Source: Spongilla lacustris (Eukaryota > Porifera > Demospongiae > Spongillida > Spongillidae). Taken from it: a DNA stretch of 64,000 nucleotides. Made by a program: the position numbers and the translations under genes. Below, piece after piece: positions 48,500 through 58,686 of this stretch. How positions within the stretch are numbered: the stretch's first letter is position 1; each line of letters opens with the position of its first letter. The stretch covers positions 2,661,720 through 2,725,719 of the forward strand of contig OX442433.1 of NCBI GenBank assembly GCA_949361645.1. The letters run 5' to 3'. Below the pieces are notes generated by a model. The model was not told where the DNA came from, did no database searches, and was given only the letters and a program-made list of their open reading frames with translations.

Positions 48500-49876
48500 C
48501 TAATGTTTGATGAATGGTCCGTAACGGTCAGGTTGACGTCTGTTTCGATCCGGGTATCGCCTTTGGGGAGCGGGTTGATCGACAGGTCCAGCGGCAGGGA
48601 GTTCATTTGGAGGGGCCATGGGCGCTGAATAATCTTCATCCTCCTCTAGCAACTCGCATTGTTCCCCTGGTTTGAGGGTAGGTGGCACGACTTTGTCTGC
48701 TGGAGGACGCTCCTGACGAGGTTCATTAGCTAACCTGACATTAGGTGGACAGGGTTTCAACCTGTCAAAATGGACGATCTGTGGTCTCCGTCCCCTAGTA
48801 CCTTGCAGCTTGTAGGTGGCGTCTCCGAGCCTTTCTACCACCTTATAGGGTCCTTTCCAGGGCCTGTGCAGCTTCCGGGACTGTCCAGACGGTACAGCTG
48901 GAGTATACAGCCAAACGAGATCACCTTCACTATATGGTTCTCCATGAACCTTTCTGTCATAGATGCTCTTCTGCCTTTTATGCTCTGTTTCGCATCTGTC
49001 TCTAACAAGAGCGTATGCCTCCAAAAGGCCATCTTTCAAATTCTTCACGTACTCCATTACTGCACTCTCTTTCCCTAGAGTGGTACCGTACATCAGATCC
49101 ACTGGCAACTTAACTTGTCTTCCAAACATCAGGAAGAATGGGCTAAATCCAGTTGATGCGTGGACACTTGAATTGTACGCTAAGCACACCCGACGAATAT
49201 TTTGCTCCCAACTGGACGGATAAGAGTCCACGGTAGTGGCCAACATGCCCAAAAGTGTGCGGTTGAAGCGTTCCACAATTCCGTTGCACTGCGGATGATA
49301 TGGAGTGGTGTGGGTCTTCCTAATCTCCAGCAGTTTGCACACTTCTTTCACCAGCTCAGATTCGAACTGTCTGCCCTGGTCGCTATGTAATTGCTCCGGT
49401 GGTGAGAATCGACAAAACATTTCGTCCACTAATTTACGGGCCACTGTTGCTGCTTCCTGATTGGGTATTCCGTACGCCTCTGCCCATTTCGTGAAGTGAT
49501 CCACTGCTACCAGCACGTATCTGCTCCCAGTCTCAGTCTCAGGCAGGGGCCCTAATATATCCACGCAAACCATTTGCAGTGGATACCCTACCTGTAGTGT
49601 TTGCAAACCTGCTCTTCTTTTGGGGGCGTGGGTCTTTCTGGAACAGCACACTGCACAACATGAGCACCACTCACTTACGTCATCTGCACAACTTGGCCAA
49701 TAAAACCTCTCCTTTAGTAGATTCCTCATTTTCTCCTCCCCTAAATGTGCAGACAAAGCCCCTTCATGCAGGCTCCGCAGTATGTCCTGCCTCAGCTTAG
49801 CAGGCACAACGAGCTGCAACTTTCCCTCACCACCGCCTAGTGCCCTCCTCCACAATACGCCATCCTTCAGATACAA
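48500..49876 (-). CDS. pol: Gypsy-2 integrase region of Pol
   Basis: Same frame as the upstream pol ORF, separated by TAA (50042-50044) and TAG (about 49893). It has the H2C2 finger (HEGALSAHLG...CSCCAVC), the full catalytic triad (VCVDILGPLP, HSDQGRQFE, GIVERFNRTL) and the GPY motif (KGPYKVVERLGDATY), then VHFDRLKP and an acidic, Pro-rich tail ending in RRQPDRYGPFIKH. Integrase inserts the cDNA into host DNA. All catalytic residues are intact. If the two stops are genuine, it would not be made as part of Pol. Confidence 0.93.
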   Translation of the reverse strand: MYLKDGVLWRRALGGGEGKLQLVVPAKLRQDILRSLHEGALSAHLGEEKMRNLLKERFYWPSCADDVSEWCSCCAVCCSRKTHAPKRRAGLQTLQVGYPLQMVCVDILGPLPETETGSRYVLVAVDHFTKWAEAYGIPNQEAATVARKLVDEMFCRFSPPEQLHSDQGRQFESELVKEVCKLLEIRKTHTTPYHPQCNGIVERFNRTLLGMLATTVDSYPSSWEQNIRRVCLAYNSSVHASTGFSPFFLMFGRQVKLPVDLMYGTTLGKESAVMEYVKNLKDGLLEAYALVRDRCETEHKRQKSIYDRKVHGEPYSEGDLVWLYTPAVPSGQSRKLHRPWKGPYKVVERLGDATYKLQGTRGRRPQIVHFDRLKPCPPNVRLANEPRQERPPADKVVPPTLKPGEQCELLEEDEDYSAPMAPPNELPAAGPVDQPAPQRRYPDRNRRQPDRYGPFIKH

Positions 49877-50041
49877 CGATGTATGCTGTTGCTATAGTAG
49901 GCGGCTCTCACGGCTCCATGGCCTGACTTCATCTGCTGACAGCATCAGTTTGGACTCCAGCGCTTGATACACTGGCCGAATTGAACAGTCGTCTAACTGT
50001 TGCTGGCGCATCCATTGAGGAGTATAGGAAGTGCAGGGTAA

Positions 50042-52318
50042 TTACGTCACACTTCCTTCAATGATATCTTCTTTGGGTGTTGTTTCATGACTTTCTCTAC
50101 CGCACTGGCGACAGGGCACACGTGATAGGGCATCTGCATTACCGTGCTTAATGCCTTGACGGTGTACAACCGAAAAGCTATACTCCTGTAATTTTTCTAG
50201 CCAGCGGGCTAATTGGCCTTCGGGTTCTTTGAAGTTACGCAGCCAAACTAATGAACTGTGATCGGTCCTAAGGGTAAACTCCCTTCCCAGTAGGTACTGC
50301 CGAAAGTGGTGAATAAACTCGACGGCCGCTAGCAACTCCTTTCTGGTTACACAATAACGCTGTTCTGGATGACTCAGCGTACGACTGGCATATGCAATCA
50401 CTACCTCGGACCCAGTGGCATCAACCTGTGAGAGGACCGCTTCAATGCCAATATCACTGGCATCAGTGTCGAGAACAAACCGCCGGCTATAGTCAGGGTA
50501 AGAGAGCACAGGGGGAGAAATCAAGCATGCACGCAACGCGTCAAAAGCATGCTGACACTTGACAGTCCACTTAAAGTCAGTATTCTTCTCCGTGAGACAA
50601 TGTAATGGTTTCGCGATGGCAGCAAAATTCTTGACGAATTTCCGATAGTAGTTAGCCAGACCCAAAAATTGTTGCATTTCGCGCTTCGACTGGGGAGATG
50701 GCCATCCTGCTACAACAGCTGTTTTACTCGGATCCACGGCAATGCCTTCTTCTGATACAATATGCCCCAGAAACGTAACGCTCTTCTGACACCATTTACA
50801 TTTCGATGGTTTTAACTTCAGTCCTGCCTCCCTGAGTCTTTGGAGTACACCTGCAAGATTACGCAAGTGCTCGCTGAACGAGGTTCCCACAATGATAATG
50901 TCATCCAGATACACGAGGCAACTGGACCACTTCAGTCCACCGAGAACTCTGTCCATCAGGCGTTGAAATGTAGCGGGAGCGTTACACAACCCGAAGGGCA
51001 TCACTCGAAACTGGAAAAGGCCTTCTGGTGTGGTGAACGCTGTCTTGGGCTGGTCTTCTTCTGCTACCTCCACTTGCCAGTACCCGCTAGCCAGATCCAG
51101 TGTAGTAAACAGTCTCGACCCTGCCAATGTATCAAGTGTGTCATCCACCCGAGGTAGAGGATATGCATCTTTTCTCGTTACACTATTGACCTTTCTGTAG
51201 TCCACGCAAAACCTAACTGATCCGTCCTTTTTCTTTACGAGAACCACAGGGGATGACCATGGACTATCCGACTGCTGGATAGCGCCTTGCTCAAGCATGT
51301 CCTTTACCAGCTTTGCCATTTCTTCTCTATGAGCCTGAGGGATTCGTCGAGGCAAAATATGGACAGGAGGGGTGTTGCCAGTGTCAATGCGATGCTTCAG
51401 AATGCTAGTGCGACCGATCTGGCCGCTGTTAAACGCAAATACGTCTGCATATTCCATTAAGAGATGAAACAGGAGTTCCTTCTCACCATCGTTAAGGTGA
51501 TCTCCCCCCTTGCAGACCATGCTCCATAGGGCCTCCTTGTCTCCTTGGGACAGTGGGATATGTCCAGTTACGGCCGAGATGTTCTGGGTAGTACAGTCTT
51601 CATGCAGCTGACTCATGCAGGCAACCTTCATTCCTTTTTTAAGAACAACTGGATTGTTTCCGGCATTAAGCAGACGTATTGGAACAAAACTGGAGCTGTC
51701 TGTACACACCAAGGATCGAGCCACCATTACTCCTGTTCGGCATGAAGTGTCATTTTCCACCATCCAGGTACCAATACCAGGGCTTGCTTGTTTCACCATG
51801 ACTTCCATTTCACTGGATGGCGGGACCACAATTTTTTCCATGGTTATCAGTCCAATGGCGGCGCACTCGAGGGGGGCTTCGACCTTTACTGGCATAACGT
51901 GCTGGACCTGGACTGAAAGCTTATTTTGAGGAAAGGTTAGAATTTTGGCACCACAGTCAAGACAGCAATTGTGATTTTCTAGAAAATCCAGCCCCAAAAT
52001 AGCTCCTACTGTGATATCTCCAGTAACAATTAGTGTTGCACCAAACTTCTTATTCCCAAGGACAATATCAAAAAAGCCAAACCCTTTCGTAGACAATGGG
52101 GACCCGTTAACACCCACCAGTCTGTTGCCACTCCATTGTTGCAGTTCTGCCACATGTCCAGCACGGGCTATCTGGTTCCAGACACAAGTGTTGATCAAAG
52201 ACACTGCAGCACCTGTATCAATAACAAATGTAACGGGAACGGAACAAACCACGCCCTCAACACAATAACTACTACAAGGGGAGGATAATACAGAGACAAT
52301 GTGATCGTTCTGGGCCAT
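50042..52318 (-). CDS. pol: Gypsy-2 protease, reverse transcriptase, RNase H
   Basis: 758 codons. Its ATG overlaps the gag stop (TAATG). Protease has VTFVIDTGAAVSLI. RT has VKKKDGSVRFCVDYRKVNS, TLDLASGYWQV and YLDDIIIVG, so both catalytic motifs are intact. A tether region follows, then RNase H with DTDASDIGIEAVLSQ, the Glu in TRKELLAAVEF, and RTDHSSLVWL. It ends with HGNADALSRVPC and a TAA that truncates the polyprotein before integrase. It would copy element RNA into cDNA. Apart from the stop codons the frame looks functional. Confidence 0.95.
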   Translation of the reverse strand: MAQNDHIVSVLSSPCSSYCVEGVVCSVPVTFVIDTGAAVSLINTCVWNQIARAGHVAELQQWSGNRLVGVNGSPLSTKGFGFFDIVLGNKKFGATLIVTGDITVGAILGLDFLENHNCCLDCGAKILTFPQNKLSVQVQHVMPVKVEAPLECAAIGLITMEKIVVPPSSEMEVMVKQASPGIGTWMVENDTSCRTGVMVARSLVCTDSSSFVPIRLLNAGNNPVVLKKGMKVACMSQLHEDCTTQNISAVTGHIPLSQGDKEALWSMVCKGGDHLNDGEKELLFHLLMEYADVFAFNSGQIGRTSILKHRIDTGNTPPVHILPRRIPQAHREEMAKLVKDMLEQGAIQQSDSPWSSPVVLVKKKDGSVRFCVDYRKVNSVTRKDAYPLPRVDDTLDTLAGSRLFTTLDLASGYWQVEVAEEDQPKTAFTTPEGLFQFRVMPFGLCNAPATFQRLMDRVLGGLKWSSCLVYLDDIIIVGTSFSEHLRNLAGVLQRLREAGLKLKPSKCKWCQKSVTFLGHIVSEEGIAVDPSKTAVVAGWPSPQSKREMQQFLGLANYYRKFVKNFAAIAKPLHCLTEKNTDFKWTVKCQHAFDALRACLISPPVLSYPDYSRRFVLDTDASDIGIEAVLSQVDATGSEVVIAYASRTLSHPEQRYCVTRKELLAAVEFIHHFRQYLLGREFTLRTDHSSLVWLRNFKEPEGQLARWLEKLQEYSFSVVHRQGIKHGNADALSRVPCRQCGRESHETTPKEDIIEGSVT

Positions 52319-53172
52319 TATTGGTTGTCCCTCTGGCAGTTGGCCCTTGCCGCCGAGGGTCTGGAGTTTCCCTGTTGCTGGGTTGAATCACGGCTTCTGC
52401 AGAGGCGAGCAATATGGCCTCTTTTCCCACAGTTCCAGCAGCGTGGCTTGCGGGGCTCCCTTTGTTCCTCCCGCTCCGTGGTAGTCTCACTGTTCTTTAG
52501 TCTCAGCTCCAGACGCTGCAATCTTTCATTTATGGACTGTAGTGTTACGGCTAGAACTCCGCTGCATTCTTGTTCCTCCGACACTGTTGTCGATGCACTC
52601 GCACTGGGTACCTCCGCGTCTACATGCAAAACATTAACTCGAGCTTGCTTACCATGGCTACCGCCAATATATGATTCTAATTCTATTGTCAGGGAAACTG
52701 CCTCGTCCAAGCTTTTCGGGCGTCCCTGCCGAACTCCAAATGCAACCTGTGGTTTGTCAAGCTCCCCGAGGAACTGGTTCAGAGCCAAACGCTCACGCGC
52801 TGCCTCCTCGAGGTCAGGGTATGCTTTGTCAGCGAGCCCCTTCAAAATGTCAGCATAGGTAGCCCAGTCCTCTTCTTTGCGTCTGTTTCTCGCATGTAGC
52901 TCCGCGATGTACACCTCACGCTTGCTGTCGGGGTTAAAACGTTTAGCCAGAGCTTTCATACACTCACCATAATCGTTTCTAACAGCCTCAGAACACCGCG
53001 AAAGGGCAGCCTGTGCTTTTCCTGTCAACCGAACGCGTAACCACTTCAACTTTTCGTCCGCACTCTCCCATTTGTTAATAGCAGCGACGTGCTGGAAGTG
53101 AGTCACCCAATCTGGCCAGCTCGTCTTCTCGCCGTCGAAGGGGTCCGGCAAAAGCACAGGTCGTTGCGCCAT
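52318..53172 (-). CDS. gag: Gypsy-2 Gag
   Basis: I start at ATG 53172 (MAQRPVLLPDPFDGE), the first true methionine; upstream codons are open only to a TTG at 53199. 284 residues: a retrotransposon capsid-like domain (WPDWVTHFQHVAAINKWES; YAELHARNRRKEEDW-like region), a coiled-coil-prone stretch (LQSINERLQRLELRLKNSE) and one zinc knuckle (CWNCGKRGHIARLC). Stop TAA overlaps the pol ATG, suggesting reinitiation or a frameshift. Confidence 0.93.
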   Translation of the reverse strand: MAQRPVLLPDPFDGEKTSWPDWVTHFQHVAAINKWESADEKLKWLRVRLTGKAQAALSRCSEAVRNDYGECMKALAKRFNPDSKREVYIAELHARNRRKEEDWATYADILKGLADKAYPDLEEAARERLALNQFLGELDKPQVAFGVRQGRPKSLDEAVSLTIELESYIGGSHGKQARVNVLHVDAEVPSASASTTVSEEQECSGVLAVTLQSINERLQRLELRLKNSETTTEREEQREPRKPRCWNCGKRGHIARLCRSRDSTQQQGNSRPSAARANCQRDNQ

Positions 53173-53214
53173 TGCCAGAGGAGACAGGTCAGAGGCCAAT
53201 GCCGACTACGCCAA

Positions 53215-53335
53215 TGTAAGAGCCGGGTATACAACAGTCTCACAGGTATCAGAACTGATCATATCCACACAAAAATATATCTTATATATCGAGGGTGTGA
53301 GCGGGATCTTCCGCGCATGCGTTAATTATCTTACA
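53215..53335 (-). repeat. Gypsy-2 5' LTR
   Basis: 121 bp with a TATATAAG promoter-like motif. TTGGCGTAGTCGGC follows directly in the element's sense and is the probable primer-binding site; the tRNA was not assigned. Confidence 0.95.
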
Positions 53336-53834
53336 GAAGCTTGAAGATGCTCAGAAGGTGGTTATTAGTTTGAAAGGGGCCAATGTACATTGTAATTTTG
53401 GAGCATTCAGAAAGAAAATATGGCAGAGGGTTTAGCTAGAGGCCTGGCAGCTTCCATGGAGGGGGCACTATATCCATCAAGTGGCTGTGTGCCCAAAGAA
53501 TCTATCCTTCTCACTAGTCTTCAGCAAAACTGTATATGTGGTATGTTTGCATGATCATGATGTGATGTCTTAATATATTTTTATCCTGATAGGATCAAGC
53601 TTTACATTGATGGAAACTGGGAGAACTTATATTTGGTGTATTGTTACATCTGTACATGTACATGTTGTGTATTATTCAATCTACACTGGTTGTACACTCT
53701 TTTCCATCCATGTACATGTCATGTTAATAGATGTCTTACATAAAGGGGTGTGGTCACATATGAACTTTGTAAAAAAGCAAGTTTGTGAGTACTTATAGCA
53801 ATGACACAGTACACTTCTTCTATACATCATGCTA
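53336..53834. other. Possible exon cut by Gypsy-2
   Basis: Removing Gypsy-2 joins GGACCAAT|GAAG to a plus-strand frame reading MKLEDAQKVVISLKGANVHC, then NFGAFRKKIWQRV and TAG (53433-53435). It looks protein-like but is unrecognised. Downstream, another frame reads ARGLAASMEGALYPSSGCV and meets a GTATG donor-like site. It may be the remains of the host element's own gene. Confidence 0.3.
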
Positions 53835-54430
53835 TCACCAGTCCCTGGTGTGCATCTTTTAGAGTGATGTGCATCAAATGGAATCAGGATAGCGGCTCAT
53901 CAGATTGAATCTGCATCAATTAAATCACGCTATCCTGGTCACTACCAAGACTCTATTACATTGAAGTTCAATTTGATGCACATCGGCCAGGTCAGGTCGC
54001 TAACATGTTTCTATTTGGTGCTCACCAGGGTCAGCTGGTCGATACCACAAACCTAGCAGCTGCACACCAGGGACTGGCCAATTCCAATAGCATGACTTTA
54101 TTTGCTGCACACCGGGTCTGGCCGCTAATATGATTCTATTTGATGCACACCTCTACAATGACTGGATTGCCGCTAGCATGACAATAGCAAATCAAGTCAT
54201 GCTAGTGGCAGTCCCTGGTGGGCATTAGATAGAATCATGTTAGTGACCACACCTAGTGTGCTTCAAATAGAATCAAGATAGCGGCCAGACCCAGGTTTGT
54301 ATTGAATTTACCTCAAATAAAGTGGCAGTCCCTGGTGTGCATTTAATAGAGTCATGGTCGCTTGTGTGCATCAAATAGAATTATTTTCGTGGCCAGACCC
54401 GATATTCCTGTGTGCATCAAATATATTGCT
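53835..54430. repeat. Array of about 45-bp modules in both orientations
   Basis: Modules built on GGTGTGCATCAAATAGAATC and TAGCGGCCAG(A/T)CCC(T)GG occur about ten times, some direct and some inverted (for example CTATTTGATGCACACC at about 54150). They form many potential hairpins. Confidence 0.8.
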
Positions 54431-55584
54431 TTTGCTTTTGAAACCCCTCTTTGAACAGAACAAATACAGCGCGTACGAGGCTTCCATTTCAAAAGGACTG
54501 TAACGCGCATTCAAAGCCACATGATTGCATGTATGGCGCTATCGTCGGGAAATCTAATACTGGAACTAACCGTACGTTCCTATCAGCCAGAAGAAGTATC
54601 TTAGGTGGGTTATCAAGTAAATTGAGGGACTAGTGGCTAATTCCAAAGTTTATCCTCGAACATGCAGGTTCCTGAGCAACGATCAATTCATGTCACAGTA
54701 GAACCTATCGTCTATGTACTAGTACCATGATGACGAAGAAGACCGCGCCGAACCTTGGGTCCTAGGCAGCATGGCGATGCTGTTTGTACTACTCCAGCAG
54801 GAGAATCATTTTCAGCAGCGGATGTGTACAACTATTAGTAAGCGAGGTTGCGACCAAAACTGTCTCTGTAACACCAACTCGAGAGAGTAGGACATCACTT
54901 TCTGTGCAGGTACAGTAACATTATATCAGCTTCTTTTTCCCCCTTCCTATTGAGGAGAATCAGCTGAAGTCTCAAGAAGCGTAAGCAGTGTGGCTTTGTA
55001 TTAGTAACGGGAATTCTTTGTTCTCAGAACCTCAAGCGTTCATAATGCTAAAGTGATGTCTCGGATATCAGCGAAGAAGAGGTTGAAGGTATACTTGTTG
55101 TCGGTTAAAGGTGTGAGTCCTTTCATTTTTGCTAATGTAGTTGGCATAGCGAACTACAACCTAACTCTGAAACGCATTCTGAAGCCGATTCAAAAGAAGG
55201 GCATCCAATCCGAGCACAACTAGGTAAGCGCTTGAATTAAAAAATGTTGTCTAGTATTAATTATGTATACTATAGCTATGGGAGCGGCGATCCGAACAAG
55301 TAACAGATCATGCAAGAAAGGGATGTACTTCAGTAACGTGTCGGAAGAGGAAGAACTGGACAATGGGACGATGATAAGAGGAGATCAGAGGAACTAAACG
55401 CGTTTTTGGACTCAGGCGCCATGGAAGGAGCCCACCGCGCTCGGAACTTTCCTGATGGCCTTTCCACCTGCATGGATGCTTCACCGTCGCCGAATGAACT
55501 CATTCTCTGTTGTTTTTTGTTGTTGTTGTTCCATGTACTTATGTATTTACAGAAGACGAGCGACTAATTAAAAATTCATAAGTA
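54431..55584. other. Right body of the 10.5-kb element
   Basis: An open stretch of about 57 codons at about 54726-54890 (GSMAMLFVLLQQENHFQQRM) is acidic at its start and unrecognised. Other sequence shows no clear domain. Confidence 0.35.
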
Positions 55585-55589
55585 TGTTA

Positions 55590-55806
55590 TACGCTGTGTT
55601 TTCTATTGTTATACATATTGCTATACATTGTTATACAAAATGTTATACAGAAGTTATACACAGTGTTATACTGTAGTTGTTATACGCAACTGTGTATAGA
55701 GTATCCATACGCAAAGTTATACACATGCGGATAACACGTGTATAACGTGTGCATGAATACACGCGTTATCAGTACAGTACTGTATAACAACCCTTTTTAC
55801 ACAGTG
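55590..55806 (-). repeat. Right subterminal GTTATAC cluster
   Basis: About twelve GTTATAC motifs; its outer end is the inverse of 46093-46117 over 25 bp (GTATAACAACCC then TTTTTACACAGTG). Between it and the terminus lies a 60-bp poly-G run (55928-55978). Confidence 0.85.
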
Positions 55807-55928
55807 TAATTGGGACTTCTTTTCGTACGTCACGCGTTGACTCGTTTTCACAAGTACGAAGATCGAGGCACTTCGGAAGCCTGAAGGGGCGTGGTACAAA
55901 ATAAAAAAGGTTCGTGTTCTAAAGGAAA

Positions 55929-55978
<50 letters not shown>

Positions 55979-56031
55979 CTATAGCCCCCTTAGCCCCCGC
56001 CCCCCCCCCCCCCCCCCTGGATCCGCCTCTG

Positions 56032-56909
56032 CCAGATGCATGTGCATGTGTGCACGCCCGCAAATCGAGTATGTGCAAGTCCGTACATATAATGATTCCA
56101 TTTATCCTGCGAGTTATCATTCTGCTCGTATTAAAATTACAACAATTCCTAGCGGGTAATGATTCCAAAATGATTTTTTTCCCCTGTGAGTTACCATTCT
56201 GCAGCAATTTCTACAACAATTCCTAGCGGTTATCCGAACTTGGCATCCAGGACCTCCACGCCAACTACTTTTTTTTTTGTTGTGTACAGGTATAACCCTA
56301 CTACTATATATACATGTATAATAAAAGGCCTCCTTGCCGCCGCTTTTGTGCGTAGTTTCTTTGGAGCTTTTTCACCGCAAAAAGCGTTGACTTCTGGGCG
56401 CTCCGCACCAAGCCCCGATGAGGGAGCTTTACACGGCTCCTCCATACCTCCCAGCTGGGTGAAAACGTTACCACGGTACCGCAGCACCCTCCCCCGGGCG
56501 GCACCGCCAATTGTAAATGAGCGCCCTCCCCCCCCCGCCCACTTATTAGCCTAGGGCCCCCAATTACCTTAGTCGCGCACTGATTAGCCAAGGCCTATGC
56601 GACAGGTGCGCGACAGTTTTACCCACTTTCATGCAATGAAAATAAAGTGAATACCAACGTGAATGTAGTGTGCAGAAAAAGGTTATGCGCTAACCTCCTT
56701 CAAGCATCACGAGTAATCGAACCGATCGGTCTGCACCGTCAGAAAGCCAAACTCCGTAGCATCGTTTTGCGTGCGTGCGTGTGCATGCAACGTGCAGGAT
56801 AGTTATGAATAGTTCAATATGTTATTATGTCACACATAATACATGTGTAATCTTGCTTCTCTTTCCCTCCTCTACTGGTTTGCTAACTATACTGCTGGTC
56901 CCCATCCAG
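56032..56909. other. Minisatellite half-unit and intergenic sequence
   Basis: Begins with the other half of the 54-bp minisatellite unit. No gene was recognised to the first receptor exon; upstream receptor exons may lie within it unrecognised. Confidence 0.5.
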
Positions 56910-58484
56910 CTACATGCCAGCCATGCCTGTATAACTACACCATTGGTGGTGATGATTCATTTTTCATCACTATCACCCAGTCTGCCCCGGTGTGTCTGAT
57001 ATGCTCAAATACTTCCTTTAATATGTGGTGGTTTGACAACTTCTTTGAAGGTACACAATGTACTATCCCATCTCCTATACCCGCAACACCCTACATGCTG
57101 TATGTGACATCACCTGTTGCTACATTCATCATTGGAACTTTTGTGACCTGTTTTGCTGGTGGAGGAGATAACCCAGCTAGTAGCATAGGTGAGTGTACCA
57201 TTGAGTTATTCATTCTGATGGGAACCACAACCTTCTCTTCTAACAGTGGGTGTAGCAGTTCCAGTGGTTCCTCAGGTTGTGACTTATGTCAAGGAGACAA
57301 ATACATTGAACCTGGACTGTACCACTGTGATCACTGTTTCTATTATATTGCAGTTTGGTCCTCATGGCTTGACCCACATGGAAACACCATATCAACCGGC
57401 TCCTCATCTGCTTCAGTGCCTTCTATTAGCCGTACAGGTGCTGGGAACTATACATGTGTGATACTCCTACCCCCAAATTTCAATGTCGATGAATTTACCG
57501 ATTTGCAAGAGGCAGGCTCAACATTGGTCGTAGTCTACTGTGAGTGCCCTCCATATTGGTGTAATGTGTTTCTCATGTTCCCCTTGTTCCCTCAGACCTT
57601 GACATAACATCTCCCCAGCCCTCTGTCTTCATGCATCAAGGCCGCAGTGTGCAGCTGAACTGTTCCTTTGATGGCCTCCCTGTCCCCACCATCACCTGGA
57701 AGCTCCCCAGTGGGAGTGTTCTTACCTCCTCCCAGGGTCGCTTTAAACTCCAATCCACCTCCACCTTCACATCCCTCACCATATCATCCCTGGTGGGAGG
57801 AGGGGACAGTGGGACCTACATTTGTACTGCCTCCAATTTGAGGGGAGTGGCCTCCAGTAGTGTGCATTTCTTTGTCCAGGGTGAGATGTGGGAGTGACCA
57901 GAGTGTGACCAGGGTGTGACCAATCCATTGACCTGCCCATTGCTATGGTACTATTACACCTTTGGTATCCACTGTTGCCATGGTTATCATACATGATGTG
58001 ATAGGCAACAAAACAACTATTTTTCATGTGCCCATAATACAATCCTCCTTAAAATAAGCCCACATATATGCATATACTGTTGTTATGTGATACACCACAC
58101 TCTAAGTACTTCACTAATGATAGCAAGTTCCAGGAAAGAGGACTACCACTAAATTTCCGTTCACCCACTTATGTGGTTACCTGCATGTTTCAGCATGTAT
58201 TGTGTTACCTTATATCTCATCATATAAAAATATTTGATTCAGGATCCCACCATCTTCCTGTGTGCCGCCTCCCTCTTTTGGCATAGGAATTATTGCTGCT
58301 ATTGCTTTTAGGGTCATTTGGGTTCTCATTACTCATATTACCACCTTCCCCTACCTCTACTCCTCCCCAGTACCTCCTGATCCTCCTACCAATTTGGCGG
58401 TAACCTACACAGACAGCTCCTCCATCTCTCTCAGTTGGATCAATGGGTTTAATGGCTACTCTAGCCTGTCAACTGTTGTCTTTA
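56910..58484 (+). CDS. Ig/fibronectin-III receptor, five exons, runs into gap
   Basis: Predicted exons: 56910-57188, 57247-57318, 57354-57539, 57596-57880 and 58371 to the gap. All but the first start are joined by phase-1 GT-AG introns (GTGAGT donors), the usual phase for shuffled extracellular modules. Exon 1 is cysteine-rich (CQPCLYNYTIGG; APVCLICSNTSF). Exons 2-3 form an Ig-like domain ending in SRTGAGNYTCV. Exon 4 is an I-set Ig domain with both cysteines and the core Trp (VQLNCSFDGLPVPTITWKL ... SGTYICTASN). Exon 5 starts an FN3 domain (PPDPPTNLAVTY...SISLSWI). It is probably a cell-surface adhesion or receptor protein. Start codon, TM region and tail are missing. The 35-bp second intron (57319-57353) is needed to keep frame but removes the first Ig Cys, so that border is doubtful. 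Confidence 0.75.
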
Positions 58485-58684
58485 NNNNNNNNNNNNNNNN
58501 NNNNNNNNNNNNNNNNNNNNNNNNNNNNNNNNNNNNNNNNNNNNNNNNNNNNNNNNNNNNNNNNNNNNNNNNNNNNNNNNNNNNNNNNNNNNNNNNNNNN
58601 NNNNNNNNNNNNNNNNNNNNNNNNNNNNNNNNNNNNNNNNNNNNNNNNNNNNNNNNNNNNNNNNNNNNNNNNNNNNNNNNNNNN
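58485..58684. other. Assembly gap (200 N)
   Basis: Exactly 200 N, the usual placeholder, so true length is unknown. It cuts the FN3 exon on the left and the DUF7869-like ORF on the right; the two need not be adjacent in the genome. Confidence 1.
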
Positions 58685-58686
58685 AG

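Larger units (their letters stand above)
48368..53335 (-). mobile_element. Gypsy-2: nearly intact Ty3/Gypsy retrotransposon
   Basis: The 4,968-bp element lies between 121-bp LTRs that differ at one base and is flanked by GAAG (48364-48367 and 53336-53339). It reads on minus as LTR, gag, PR-RT-RH-IN, LTR. High LTR identity indicates recent insertion. Only two in-frame stops were seen in pol. A purine tract (GAGAGGGAGTAG) precedes the 3' LTR. Confidence 0.96.
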
